A DNA stretch of 64,000 bases from Lacinutrix sp. (GTDB taxonomy: Bacteria; Bacteroidota; Bacteroidia; Flavobacteriales; Flavobacteriaceae), in the NCBI RefSeq assembly GCF_029238095.1, contig NZ_JAQWGS010000011.1:1-64000 (forward strand), given 5' to 3'. Positions 45,308-55,196 of this stretch are shown piece after piece. Position numbers and translations under genes: made by a program. The notes beneath the pieces are model-generated. The model had not been told where the DNA came from. It did not search any database and saw only the letters and a program-made list of their open reading frames with translations. Position 1 is the first letter of the stretch; the number at the start of each line of letters is the position of its first letter.

Positions 45308-45712
45308 GTGAAAATTAAATTAGTAAATAGAAGTTTCTCCTTTTTAATGGCATTTGCAGTGTTGTTCTCAACACTGTCTTTTACTGTTGAGTCTCACTAT
45401 TGTGGATCTAATTTAATAGACACTGCTGTTTTTACAAAAGCAAAATCTTGTAATGGAGATTTTACAGAGAAAGCAACAACTAAGAAAGGTTGTTGTAAAA
45501 ATGAAATAGATGTAATTAAAGGTCAAGATAAATTAAAAGTAAATAGTTTTGACGATTTAAATTTCAGTCTACAAATCGTTTTTGTATCTCATGTTTACAG
45601 CTATACTTCGTTAGTTATAGGCTTGCCTAAACAAACTGTTTCGCATCAGGAATATGTTCCTCCAAACCTCATTTATGACATACAAGTTCTAGATGAAACC
45701 TTCTTAATTTAA
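45308..45712 (+). CDS. HYC_CC_PP family protein
   Basis: A 134-residue exported or membrane-anchored protein with an N-terminal hydrophobic segment (residues 8-28). It carries the three landmarks of its family in order: HYCGSN (about residue 30), the Cys pair in KKGCCKNE (about residue 60), and PP in EYVPPNL (about residue 119). The Cys/His content suggests metal binding, and the genes that follow encode metal-associated proteins. The function is not established. The start is a GTG. Confidence 0.78.
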   Translation: MKIKLVNRSFSFLMAFAVLFSTLSFTVESHYCGSNLIDTAVFTKAKSCNGDFTEKATTKKGCCKNEIDVIKGQDKLKVNSFDDLNFSLQIVFVSHVYSYTSLVIGLPKQTVSHQEYVPPNLIYDIQVLDETFLI

Positions 45713-45730
45713 TATATTATTTCTTTAGTT

Positions 45731-45745
45731 TTCGCTTACGCGGAA
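45731..45745. repeat. Short palindrome, CGCTTACGCG type
   Basis: TTCGCTTACGCGGAA is a near-palindrome related to the copies at 41725-41741, 54771-54790 and 54827-54842. It lies between two genes of the metal operon. Confidence 0.5.
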
Positions 45746-45782
45746 ACATTAGTTTACGAAATAATTTATTAAATAAAATACA

Positions 45783-46508
45783 ATGATACATACATATACA
45801 GTTACAGGAATGACCTGTAATGCTTGTAAAGCTTCAGTAGAAAAACATTTGAATGCTTTACCAAACATAACTCAAGCGACTGTAGATCTTGAGGCTCAAG
45901 AAGTAACAGTCGAAATGTCTCAATACATTTCAATTAAATCGCTTCAGGAAGCACTACCAGAAAAGTTTTTAATTTCAGAAAAAGAACAAGAAAACATTTT
46001 TAAAACTTCTAAAATTGAAGCACAAAAAAGTGACCTTCAACAATTAAAACCATTATTTATAATCTTTGGTTACATAACTGCAGCTTCCATTTTAATGCAT
46101 TATAAAAATTGGGAATGGAGTAGTTTCATGCTCGATTTTATGGGCTTGTTTTATATTGTTTTTAGTTTCTTTAAAATCCTAGACCTAAAAGGTTTTCCAG
46201 AATCTTTTAAAATGTACGATCCTCTAGCAAAGCAAATCCCGTTCTATGCTAAAATCTATCCTTTTTTAGAACTTGCCATAGGAATCCTTTTTTTAATGCG
46301 TATTCAAGTTCCAATGGCTTTAATAATAACCATTATTATTCTGGGTATTACAACTATTGGCGTAACCAAAACGCTTTTAGATAAAAAAGCAATACAATGT
46401 GCGTGTTTAGGAACAGCACTTAAATTACCAATGACGAAGGCGACGTTTATAGAGAATACAATTATGATTGTTATGGCAATTATTATGTTAACTTATACCT
46501 ATTTATAA
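45783..46508 (+). CDS. HMA domain fused to MauE/DoxX-like membrane domain
   Basis: A 241-residue protein. Residues 1-65 are a heavy-metal-associated domain with the metal-binding GMTCNACKASVEKHL (CxxC at residues 11-14). The rest is a four-helix membrane domain of the MauE/DoxX redox-associated type (ELAIGILFLMRIQVPMAL, and CACLGTALKLPMTKAT near residue 207 with a Cys pair). The fusion suggests that a metal, probably Cu+, is passed across or reduced at the inner membrane. Its stop overlaps the start of the TonB receptor (TAATG). Confidence 0.85.
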   Translation: MIHTYTVTGMTCNACKASVEKHLNALPNITQATVDLEAQEVTVEMSQYISIKSLQEALPEKFLISEKEQENIFKTSKIEAQKSDLQQLKPLFIIFGYITAASILMHYKNWEWSSFMLDFMGLFYIVFSFFKILDLKGFPESFKMYDPLAKQIPFYAKIYPFLELAIGILFLMRIQVPMALIITIIILGITTIGVTKTLLDKKAIQCACLGTALKLPMTKATFIENTIMIVMAIIMLTYTYL

Positions 46509-48742
46509 TGAAGCAGATAATTTATATAATACTATTATTGCCATTATTTGCGATCTCTCAATCGGAATTAAAAGGCACTGTTTTTGAAGATAACGCAAGT
46601 AAAACACCACTTCCAGGAGCTAACGTTATTTGGTATGGAACTACAGTTGGAGATGTTACAGATTTTGATGGAAAATTTACAATTCCTTATAAAAAAGAGT
46701 ATAACAAACTAATTATAAGTTATGTAGGTTATAAAACAGATACATTATTAATTTCTAGCCCAAAAACTATAACGCATTATTTAAAACCAACAAGCGAACT
46801 TGATGAAATTGAAATAACATCAAGAAAAAAACCATCTTCAATTTCTTATTTATCGTCTCAGAATGTAATTAACGTTAGTAGCGATGAGCTTTTAAAAGCG
46901 GCTTGTTGTAACCTGTCTGAAAGTTTTGAAACCAATCCTTCAATAGATGTAAATTTTGCAGATGCTGTTACAGGAACTCGACAAATAAAAATGTTAGGTT
47001 TAACAAGTCCTTACATATTAATAGCCACAGAAAACATTCCATCTATTCGAGGTGCCTCTCAAGCTTTTGGACTTAGTTTTATTCCTGGAACTTGGGTAGA
47101 AAGTATACAAATTACAAAAGGCGCAGGAAGTGTTGTTAATGGTTACGAAAGTATTACAGGACAAATAAATGCAGAATTAGTAAAACCTACAACAGACGAT
47201 AAACTATTTGTAAACCTTTATGGAGCAAGTAACGCACGTCTAGAGTTAAACACGCATTTTAATACAAAAGTTAGCGATAAATGGACAACAGGAGTTTATT
47301 TACACGGCAGTACCTTAAACACAAAACACGATGTAAATAACGATAACTTTTTAGATATGCCTTTGTATAATCAAGTTAATGTAATGAACCGTTGGCAATA
47401 TACTAATCCAGAAAAAGGCTTGGTAAGTTTTATAAATTTAAAGTATTTAAAAGATGATAAACAAACTGGTGAAATAGATTTTAATCCAGAAACAGATAAA
47501 TTAACAACCAATAATTGGGGAAGTGAAATTGACACCGAGCGTTATGAGGTTAGTGCTAAATTAGGTTATGTTAATGCAGAATTACCATGGCAAAGTATTG
47601 GTGTTCAAGCTGCTTTTAGTGGTCACCAACAAGACTCTTATTTTGGATTAAATACATACGATATTGAGCATAATAGTTTATATGCTAATGTAATTTATAA
47701 TACTATAATAAGCGATTCTCGACATAAAATTAAAACTGGTATAAGTTATACTTACGATCATTACGATGAATTAGTAAATACAACAGATTTTAATAGAACC
47801 GAAAACTCTATTGGTGGTTTTTTAGAGTATAATTATTTTAACCTAGATAAATTAAATGTTACAGCAGGTTTAAGAGTAGATAGACATAATTTATTAGGCA
47901 CATTTGTAACACCTCGTTTGCATTTGCGTTATACCACATGGGAAAAAGGAGTGTTTAGAGCATCTGTAGGAAGAGGAAAACGTAGTGCTAATATTCTTGC
48001 CGAAAACCAAAAACTGTTTTCGACATCACGAAACATAAATATTTTAAATACCACTGGAGCAATTTATGGCTTAGATCCAGAAATTGCATGGAATTATGGC
48101 GTGTCTTTTTTACAAGGCTTTAGAGTATTTGGAAGAAAAGGAGAGGTGATAGCAGACTTTTATAGAACAGATTTTAAAAACCAAGTGGTAGTCGATTATG
48201 AAAACGCGCAACAAGTAAATTTTTATAATTTAGCTGGAGAGAGTTATGCCAATAGTTTTCAAGTAGAATTACATTACGAGCCTTTTAATAATTTTAATAC
48301 GCGTTTGGCTTATAAAAACTATGATGTTAAAACGCAATTTAATTCAGGTAAGTTAGAACGACCATTAACACCAAAACATCGTTTTTTTGCAAATGCATCT
48401 TATGAAACAGAAGTAGATGAAGGCGAATCTAGACAATGGAAATTTGATGCAACCTATAATTGGTTAGGCGCTCAACGTTTATCATCTACACAAAATAACC
48501 CAATACAATACCAATTATCAGAGTATTCTAAGACTGTAGCGACTTTTAATGCTCAAGTAACTAAAGTGTTTTCTCCAAAATTTGAAGTATATTTAGGTGG
48601 AGAAAATATATTCAACACCAGACAAGAGAACCCAATAGTATCGGCAGATAATCCTTTTGGTTCGAGTTTTGATACTACTTTTGTATATGGCCCAATTTTT
48701 GGAGCTAACTATTATGCAGGACTTAGATTTAAAATTAAATAA
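46508..48742 (+). CDS. TonB-dependent outer-membrane receptor (probable metal uptake)
   Basis: A 744-residue receptor with a signal peptide (residues 1-17), a CarboxypepD_reg domain (LKGTVFEDNASKTPLPGANVIWYG, about residues 20-95), a plug domain (VTGTRQIKMLGLTSPYILIATENIPSIRG...ITKGAGSVVNGYESITGQINAEL) and a C-terminal barrel ending GLRFKIK. A Cys pair (AACCNLSESFE, about residue 136) lies at the start of the plug, recalling metal or metallophore receptors. Sandwiched between HMA-domain genes and translationally coupled to the upstream one, it likely imports copper or another soft metal; the substrate is inferred. Confidence 0.88.
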   Translation: MKQIIYIILLLPLFAISQSELKGTVFEDNASKTPLPGANVIWYGTTVGDVTDFDGKFTIPYKKEYNKLIISYVGYKTDTLLISSPKTITHYLKPTSELDEIEITSRKKPSSISYLSSQNVINVSSDELLKAACCNLSESFETNPSIDVNFADAVTGTRQIKMLGLTSPYILIATENIPSIRGASQAFGLSFIPGTWVESIQITKGAGSVVNGYESITGQINAELVKPTTDDKLFVNLYGASNARLELNTHFNTKVSDKWTTGVYLHGSTLNTKHDVNNDNFLDMPLYNQVNVMNRWQYTNPEKGLVSFINLKYLKDDKQTGEIDFNPETDKLTTNNWGSEIDTERYEVSAKLGYVNAELPWQSIGVQAAFSGHQQDSYFGLNTYDIEHNSLYANVIYNTIISDSRHKIKTGISYTYDHYDELVNTTDFNRTENSIGGFLEYNYFNLDKLNVTAGLRVDRHNLLGTFVTPRLHLRYTTWEKGVFRASVGRGKRSANILAENQKLFSTSRNINILNTTGAIYGLDPEIAWNYGVSFLQGFRVFGRKGEVIADFYRTDFKNQVVVDYENAQQVNFYNLAGESYANSFQVELHYEPFNNFNTRLAYKNYDVKTQFNSGKLERPLTPKHRFFANASYETEVDEGESRQWKFDATYNWLGAQRLSSTQNNPIQYQLSEYSKTVATFNAQVTKVFSPKFEVYLGGENIFNTRQENPIVSADNPFGSSFDTTFVYGPIFGANYYAGLRFKIK

Positions 48743-48788
48743 CTTAATTCCCGAGAAGTAAAGAATTTTATAATAAAATAATTAAAAT

Positions 48789-49163
48789 ATGAAATCAATA
48801 AACTTAATCAAGAAAGTAACATTAGTATTAACCTTTTTAATAACAACAGTAACATTTGCTCAAAACAAAAATGAACGCACTTCTTTAGAAGTAGATGGTG
48901 TTTGTTTAATGTGTAAAAAGCGTATTGAAAAAGCAAGCTTAAATACCAAAGGCGTAAAGTCTGCTATTTGGAATGTAGAAACGCATGAATTAAAATTAAT
49001 TTTTGATGAGCGTAAAACAAATCTTGAAACCATACAAAAAAGTATTGTAGCAGTTGGCCATGATACTAAAACATTAAAAGCTACAGACGAAGCCTACGAA
49101 ACAGTACATCCTTGTTGTAAATATCGTGATGAAGAAGTGCAAGAAGACCATAAAAAAGAATAA
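48789..49163 (+). CDS. Periplasmic heavy-metal-associated (HMA) protein
   Basis: A 124-residue protein with a signal peptide (residues 1-25, VTFAQ). It is an HMA-like domain with CLMCKKRIEKA (CxxC, about residues 38-41) and a C-terminal extra Cys pair in HPCCKYRDEE. The fold and position suggest a periplasmic metal carrier serving the TonB receptor encoded 46 bases upstream. A terminator closes the operon. Confidence 0.85.
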   Translation: MKSINLIKKVTLVLTFLITTVTFAQNKNERTSLEVDGVCLMCKKRIEKASLNTKGVKSAIWNVETHELKLIFDERKTNLETIQKSIVAVGHDTKTLKATDEAYETVHPCCKYRDEEVQEDHKKE

Positions 49164-49185
49164 CTAAAAAGGAATAATTATATAT

Positions 49186-49214
49186 AAAGCCTGAATGTAC
49201 ATTCAGGCTTTTTT
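49186..49214 (+). terminator. Terminator of the metal-handling operon
   Basis: AAAGCCTGAAT (49186-49196) pairs with ATTCAGGCTTT (49201-49211) around GTAC and is followed by T residues. Confidence 0.88.
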
Positions 49215-49225
49215 ATATTTACACT

Positions 49226-49567
49226 ATGCCTTACAGAATTTATGTAATAGAATTATCGAAACGTGTGTTTACAGAAAACACTAAGTTTCGAAATGCAAAC
49301 CCACAATTTAATGGTGTGTTGCAATGTTTGTATGTTGGCATGACAAGTAAAACACCAAAAGAACGGTTTACACAACACAAAACTGGTTATAGAAATAAAA
49401 AAGGATACAAGTTGTCTTCTAATATTGTAGAAAAGTATGGCATGTATTTAAGACCAAGTTTGTACAACCATATAGATTCAATTGCTACAAGAACAGAAGC
49501 ACTTAAAATAGAAGAAGCTTTGGCTCTTGAACTACGTAGACAGAAGTATGCCGTTTGGTTTAATTAA
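49226..49567 (+). CDS. Small GIY-YIG-like protein
   Basis: A 113-residue protein. The segments YRIYVIEL near the start, CLYVGMTSKTPKERFTQHKTGYR (about residues 33-55) and EALALELRRQKYAVW near the end follow the GIY-YIG nuclease fold (core YVG, catalytic Arg, C-terminal Glu). The insertion between the first strand and CLYVG is longer than usual. It may be a stand-alone nuclease-like protein of unknown target. It follows the metal operon terminator after 11 bases and has no visible promoter of its own. Confidence 0.55.
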   Translation: MPYRIYVIELSKRVFTENTKFRNANPQFNGVLQCLYVGMTSKTPKERFTQHKTGYRNKKGYKLSSNIVEKYGMYLRPSLYNHIDSIATRTEALKIEEALALELRRQKYAVWFN

Positions 49568-49572
49568 CTGAC

Positions 49573-49603
49573 TTGACTTTTTGAATAAAATAAACTAACT
49601 TTG
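49573..49603 (+). promoter_or_regulatory. Promoter of the four-gene exported cluster
   Basis: TTG (49573-49575) and TAACTTTG (49596-49603) are separated by 20 bases, an exact fit to the Bacteroidota promoter pattern. The predicted leader is about 145 bases and contains a 7-bp hairpin, GTCAAAT (49658-49664) with ATTTGAC (49675-49681). Confidence 0.65.
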
Positions 49604-49752
49604 TTTAACATATTCATTTTGAATTGCTAAACAACTGAAAAATTACTATTATTACCTGTCAAATGATACGACTAATTTGACTTGAATATAATGTTGGGAA
49701 TAAACCGAAAAGCCAACTGAATTTTGAAGTAGGTAGAATTAAAAAAAATAAA

Positions 49753-50610
49753 ATGAAACTAAAATTAACAATTACACTTACACTATTATTAAACATTTTT
49801 GTATTTGCTCAAAAAAAGAGTGTTGCAATAACTTCATTTGAAACAATATCATCCAATGTTTCCTTAAAATATGTAAAGGCAATAGAAGACAAAGTCAAGG
49901 AAGCTTTTTATGCTACGAACAGGTTTGACATTGTTGACAGAACAAACCTTAGAAAACTAAAAGCAGAAAAAGAATTGCAAAAAAGTGAAGATTTTATTGA
50001 TGGTAAAACAGTTCAACAATCTAGTTTGGAAGGTGCCGAACAAATAGTAACAGGTAGTATAAGTCAAGTAGACATTGTTAAAAATACAATTGACAATAGC
50101 GATTCCTATGATTGTAAAATTTCTTTTTCACTACAAGTTATAGATATTGCAACTGGGCAAGTTTTGGCTAGTGAGTTAATTAGACCAAAACAAAGTTTTA
50201 TAGGAGGTCTTGGTAGTACTTTAGTTGGCGGTGATAATACCCCAGAAAAAGCTTTTTTTAATTCGTTAAAAGGCACACAAAAAGCAATCGATAAGTTTGT
50301 TGGTAAACACTTCCCTGTAACGACTTTAATTATAGAAATAACAGAAGCATCTTCAAATAAAGCGAAATCAATTTTAATAAATACTGGTAACTTAAATGGT
50401 GCAAAAAACAAACAAGAATTTACAGTATTTGAATTAATAAATAAAAAGGTTGGAGGAAAAACCTTAATAAGAAAAAAAGAACTCGGTCAAATAAAAATAA
50501 CAAAGGTTGAGGGTGATGAAATTTCAGAAGCAAAAGTTGTTAAAGGTGGCGAAGCAATATTCACTAAATTTAATTCAGGTGCTAAAATAGAGTGTCATTC
50601 AAAAAATTAA
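49753..50610 (+). CDS. CsgG-like exported protein
   Basis: A 285-residue protein with a signal peptide (residues 1-19, FVFAQ), without a lipobox Cys. The body follows the CsgG/curli-assembly-like pattern: VAITSFETISSN, RFDIVDRTNLRKLKAEKELQ, GAEQIVTGSISQVD and SLQVIDIATGQVLASELI (about residues 22-150). A C-terminal part of about 90 residues (TTLIIEITEASSNKAKSILINTG...) looks like an OB- or beta-barrel-type extension. CsgG proteins form outer-membrane pores; whether this one does is unknown. It is the first gene of a tight four-gene set. Confidence 0.78.
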   Translation: MKLKLTITLTLLLNIFVFAQKKSVAITSFETISSNVSLKYVKAIEDKVKEAFYATNRFDIVDRTNLRKLKAEKELQKSEDFIDGKTVQQSSLEGAEQIVTGSISQVDIVKNTIDNSDSYDCKISFSLQVIDIATGQVLASELIRPKQSFIGGLGSTLVGGDNTPEKAFFNSLKGTQKAIDKFVGKHFPVTTLIIEITEASSNKAKSILINTGNLNGAKNKQEFTVFELINKKVGGKTLIRKKELGQIKITKVEGDEISEAKVVKGGEAIFTKFNSGAKIECHSKN

Positions 50611-50614
50611 TATT

Positions 50615-51076
50615 ATGATAAGAAAAGTACTAACATTAATTACGATTACTTGCATTTTGGTATCGTGTGCTAAAAAAATAACTGTTCCTCTTACAGCAGA
50701 AGTAAATATTGTAAATGAAGATAAGCATAAGACTATTGAATTAAGAAGTGTTGGTTTCGGTAAGAATATAGAAGAAGCTATCTTTGATTCAGAAAAAAAA
50801 GCATTTGAGATTTTATTTTTTAGAGGAATCCCAAATACACATATAGAAAATCCCTTAATTGGCCCCAATGAAAATGAGATTTTATTAAAACATCAAAATT
50901 ATTTCAAAAGTTTTTTTAGCGACAGATATAAATCATTCATAATGAGTATTTATGAATCATCACCTAGCCAGAAAAATAAAGGCGTAACTTCTGTAGTAAA
51001 TGACATTAAAATAAATACAATGGCATTGAAAAAAGATTTAGAGACTAACAATATTATAAGAAAATTTGGATTTTAA
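50615..51076 (+). CDS. Small lipoprotein of the CsgG-like cluster
   Basis: A 153-residue lipoprotein: the signal peptide ends with lipobox ILVSC (Cys residue 18). The mature part is short and has the segment IELRSVGFGKNIEEAIFDSEKKAFEIL, which resembles the repeated helical unit found in LPP20/FlgP-type envelope proteins. I do not recognise a specific family. It starts four bases after the CsgG-like gene and ends two bases before the next, so it is certainly cotranscribed. Confidence 0.72.
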   Translation: MIRKVLTLITITCILVSCAKKITVPLTAEVNIVNEDKHKTIELRSVGFGKNIEEAIFDSEKKAFEILFFRGIPNTHIENPLIGPNENEILLKHQNYFKSFFSDRYKSFIMSIYESSPSQKNKGVTSVVNDIKINTMALKKDLETNNIIRKFGF

Positions 51077-51078
51077 TT

Positions 51079-51954
51079 ATGAAACAATTTTTATTAATAA
51101 CCATGTGCTTGTTTTCACTTAGCGTAAGTGTTGCGCAAGATAAAAAAGTTAATACTGTTCAACCTACAATAATGGTTTTGCCATACACTAAGGAAGGACA
51201 GGATATTAGAACAATTTTAGAAGATGATTTTAACAAAAGAATCGCTATAACTGAAGTTAAAGAAGCTTTCGATAACAGAGGGTTTACAACCAAAGATTTT
51301 GTTGGTTCTTTAAAAATAGCTCTAAAAGAAACTACTTTAAATAGCGGTAACAAAACAGATTTAAAAGCGAATGTTATCAGGTTGTCTGGTGCAGATTTTT
51401 ATGTAGAAGTTGAAGTTTTTGTTCAAAAATCAAGTAGCGGAAACTCTGTAAAACTAATATTACAAGGCTATGATTCATTCACAGGTCAATCTCTTTCAAA
51501 TAAAGTTGGTGAATCTGGTAAGTTTTATACAGATGATATTGCAAAATTATCTCAAAAAGCAGTCGAAAGTTGTGCGGAAGAATTTTTAAACACTTTAAAC
51601 AATAAATTTGGAGATATTGTTGAAAATGGAAGATCTGTTAGAATTAATATTGGATTTAATGCCGATTCTGATTACAATATGGACTCTGAAATAAATGATG
51701 ATGGTGACTTAATATCGGACTTAATGGAAGATTGGCTCGATGATAATTCATTTAAAAACTATTATCATATTCAAGGTATTAGTGAAAGCGAAATGATTAT
51801 TGATGACTACAGAATACCTTTAAAAGACTCAAACGGTAGAAATTATATGGCATCTAAAGTTGCCCGTGCATTGAGGAAGTATATTAAATCTCTAGGATTA
51901 GAAGTAAAAACGGATATGGAAGGTTCTGGTAAAATTAACGTTATAATTCAATAA
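51079..51954 (+). CDS. DUF6175-like exported protein
   Basis: A 291-residue protein with a signal peptide (residues 1-19, SVSVAQ). The sequence PTIMVLPYTKEGQDIRTILEDD...ITEVKEAFDNRGFTTKDF near the start and the later VRINIGFNADSDYNMDSEINDDGDLISDLMEDWLDDN resemble the uncharacterised Bacteroidota family DUF6175; the assignment is from memory of that family and moderately certain. It has an alternating alpha/beta pattern like the CsgG-like neighbour. It starts two bases after the lipoprotein gene. Confidence 0.7.
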   Translation: MKQFLLITMCLFSLSVSVAQDKKVNTVQPTIMVLPYTKEGQDIRTILEDDFNKRIAITEVKEAFDNRGFTTKDFVGSLKIALKETTLNSGNKTDLKANVIRLSGADFYVEVEVFVQKSSSGNSVKLILQGYDSFTGQSLSNKVGESGKFYTDDIAKLSQKAVESCAEEFLNTLNNKFGDIVENGRSVRINIGFNADSDYNMDSEINDDGDLISDLMEDWLDDNSFKNYYHIQGISESEMIIDDYRIPLKDSNGRNYMASKVARALRKYIKSLGLEVKTDMEGSGKINVIIQ

Positions 51955-51957
51955 ACT

Positions 51958-52896
51958 ATGAAAAAAATACTTATACTTTTATACATTCTAAATTTTGCGA
52001 TTTTAAGTGCGCAAAACAATACTAATGACTTAAATAGTATTTCTTTATCTGTCATCTTACCCGATAATACCGAGTATTTATCAAGGAAATCAATTTCTAA
52101 GATAGAATCTAAAATACAACACATTGTGACAAAAAATGGGATTTCTGGTAGTGGTTATACCAATGAATTTTTAATTTATCCAAAATTGGAAATCTTTGAC
52201 GAGTCAGTGATAGAGGGTATGAGAAATTTGGTAGTTATTGAAGTTGAATTCAATCTTTTTATACAACAATACAGCACCAAAAAAATATTTTCTTCATATT
52301 CAAAATCTATTCAAGGTAGTGGTTACAATAAAGAAAAAGCAATAGCTAATGCAATTTCAAAAATCCCAACTACCAACAATAAGATTAAAGAGTTTATTTT
52401 TGAAGCTAAAGAAAAAATACTAACATATTATAATGATAACTGCAATCAAATTTTGGATGATTCAAATTTTTTAATGAAAACTCAAAAATTTGACCAAGCA
52501 ATAGCATTGTTATCCTCAGTTCCAAGAGAAGCAAAAAGTTGTTATGCTACTGTTCAAGACAAATCTATTGAAGCATTTAACGCCTATCAAAAGCAGACTT
52601 GTGAAACAAATTTATTGAAAGCTAAAACTGAAATTTCTAAAAATAATTATTCTAATGCTTTAAGATTTTTAAGTTTTATCGATGTAAGTTCGCCTTGCCT
52701 GAAAAAAGCTGAAACATTAATAAATGAAGTTGCAAAAAAAGTGGATCAAGAAGAAAAAAGAGATTGGGATTTAATGCTAAAAAAATATAATGACCGACAG
52801 AATATGGAAAAGTATAGACTAGATACTATGAAAGAAATTGCTAAGGCATATTATAGGTCTAAACCGACAACCATAACATATAAAAGCCTATTTTGA
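51958..52896 (+). CDS. Exported protein of unknown function, last gene of the CsgG-like cluster
   Basis: A 312-residue protein with a signal peptide (residues 1-18, ILSAQ). The N-terminal half (SISLSVILPDNTEYLSRKSISKIESKI..., FLIYPKLEIFDESVIEGMRNLVVIEVEFNLFI) again resembles a CsgG-like alpha/beta fold. The C-terminal half is helical and TPR-like (QKFDQAIALLSSVPREAKSCYATVQ... NNYSNALRFLSFIDVSSPCLKKAETLI), with Cys residues at regular places. It starts three bases after the previous gene and is followed by a long inverted repeat. The function is unknown. Confidence 0.7.
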   Translation: MKKILILLYILNFAILSAQNNTNDLNSISLSVILPDNTEYLSRKSISKIESKIQHIVTKNGISGSGYTNEFLIYPKLEIFDESVIEGMRNLVVIEVEFNLFIQQYSTKKIFSSYSKSIQGSGYNKEKAIANAISKIPTTNNKIKEFIFEAKEKILTYYNDNCNQILDDSNFLMKTQKFDQAIALLSSVPREAKSCYATVQDKSIEAFNAYQKQTCETNLLKAKTEISKNNYSNALRFLSFIDVSSPCLKKAETLINEVAKKVDQEEKRDWDLMLKKYNDRQNMEKYRLDTMKEIAKAYYRSKPTTITYKSLF

Positions 52897-52918
52897 TATT
52901 GACAACTGCTCACAACAA

Positions 52919-53029
52919 AGTATAAGTATAATAAGGGTTGCAAGGCTATATCTAATGGTAGTTTTGTGCTCTCAACATTAGTTTTTAAACCTATATAAAA
53001 ACAAACAAATCCCTTACTATACTTATACT
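52919..53029. repeat. Long attC-like inverted repeat after the four-gene cluster
   Basis: The arms 52919-52937 (AGTATAAGTATAATAAGGG) and 53011-53029 are complementary at all but one or two of 19 positions. An inner pair, CTAATG (52952-52957) with CATTAG (52976-52981), and AT-rich stretches in between allow the whole 111 bases to fold as one imperfect hairpin. Just outside the right arm is CCGTTAAAC (53033-53041), containing GTTAAAC, which fits the GTTRRRY core of integron attC sites; the left side has CACAAC instead of a full RYYYAAC. No integrase is in the window. Confidence 0.6.
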
Positions 53030-53051
53030 AGACCGTTAAACGAACCTTAAT

Positions 53052-53090
53052 AAAAAACGCTTCCAGAAATCAATCTAGAAGCGTTTTTTT
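53052..53090. terminator. Bidirectional terminator at the end of groEL
   Basis: AAAAAACGCTTC (53052-53063) pairs with GAAGCGTTTTTT (53078-53089), with inner AGA/TCT pairs. It has A and T runs on both sides, and serves groEL on the minus strand. Confidence 0.88.
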
Positions 53091-53113
53091 AATTTATCTC
53101 TGGCGATTTGCCA

Positions 53114-54811
<1,698 letters not shown>

Positions 54812-54826
54812 TTAGTAAAACAGAGT

Positions 54827-54842
54827 ACTGCTTTCGCAGGAA
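54827..54842. repeat. Second short palindrome between groES and groEL
   Basis: ACTGCTTTCGCAGGAA has the palindromic core TGCTTTCGCA and belongs to the same small repeat family as 54771-54790. Confidence 0.6.
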
Positions 54843-54850
54843 CGACAGGA

Positions 54851-55129
54851 TTATATAATAGCCATTATGTCTTCCTCACGCATCATTAAATAATCTACAC
54901 CATCTAATTTTATTTCGGAGCCAGAGTACTTTCCATAAAGTACAGTATCTCCAACTTTAACTGTTAGTGGTTCGTCTTTTTTTCCGTTTCCTATTGCAAC
55001 AACAGTACCTTTATGTTGCTTTTCTTGTGCGCTATCTGGAATATATAATCCAGAAGCAGTTTTTGTTTCAGCAGGAAGTGCTTCAACTAGTACACGATCT
55101 GCTAGTGGTTTAATGTTTATTTTACTCAT
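54851..55129 (-). CDS. groES: Co-chaperonin GroES (10 kDa)
   Basis: A 92-residue co-chaperonin that caps the GroEL ring. The start [18 protein letters not shown], the mobile loop ([16 protein letters not shown], about residues 18-33) and the C-terminal [25 protein letters not shown] are canonical. It heads the groES-groEL operon, whose upstream region contains a candidate sigma-54 promoter. Confidence 0.98.
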   Translation of the reverse strand: MSKINIKPLADRVLVEALPAETKTASGLYIPDSAQEKQHKGTVVAIGNGKKDEPLTVKVGDTVLYGKYSGSEIKLDGVDYLMMREEDIMAII

Positions 55130-55196
55130 TGTTATTGTTGTTATGTCCTAATCTATACAGATAAGACGGTTATGTATTATTCTATTAGTTAACTAA

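Noticed and set aside
49683-49720. GTTGG...CCAAC inverted repeat upstream of the CsgG-like gene as the matching left end of a cassette
   Set aside because: The arms are only five bases and share nothing with the repeat at 52919-53029.
52919-53041. Calling the inverted repeat a true integron attC site
   Set aside because: Only one side carries a good core (GTTAAAC), there is a single copy in the window and no integrase, so it is reported only as attC-like.
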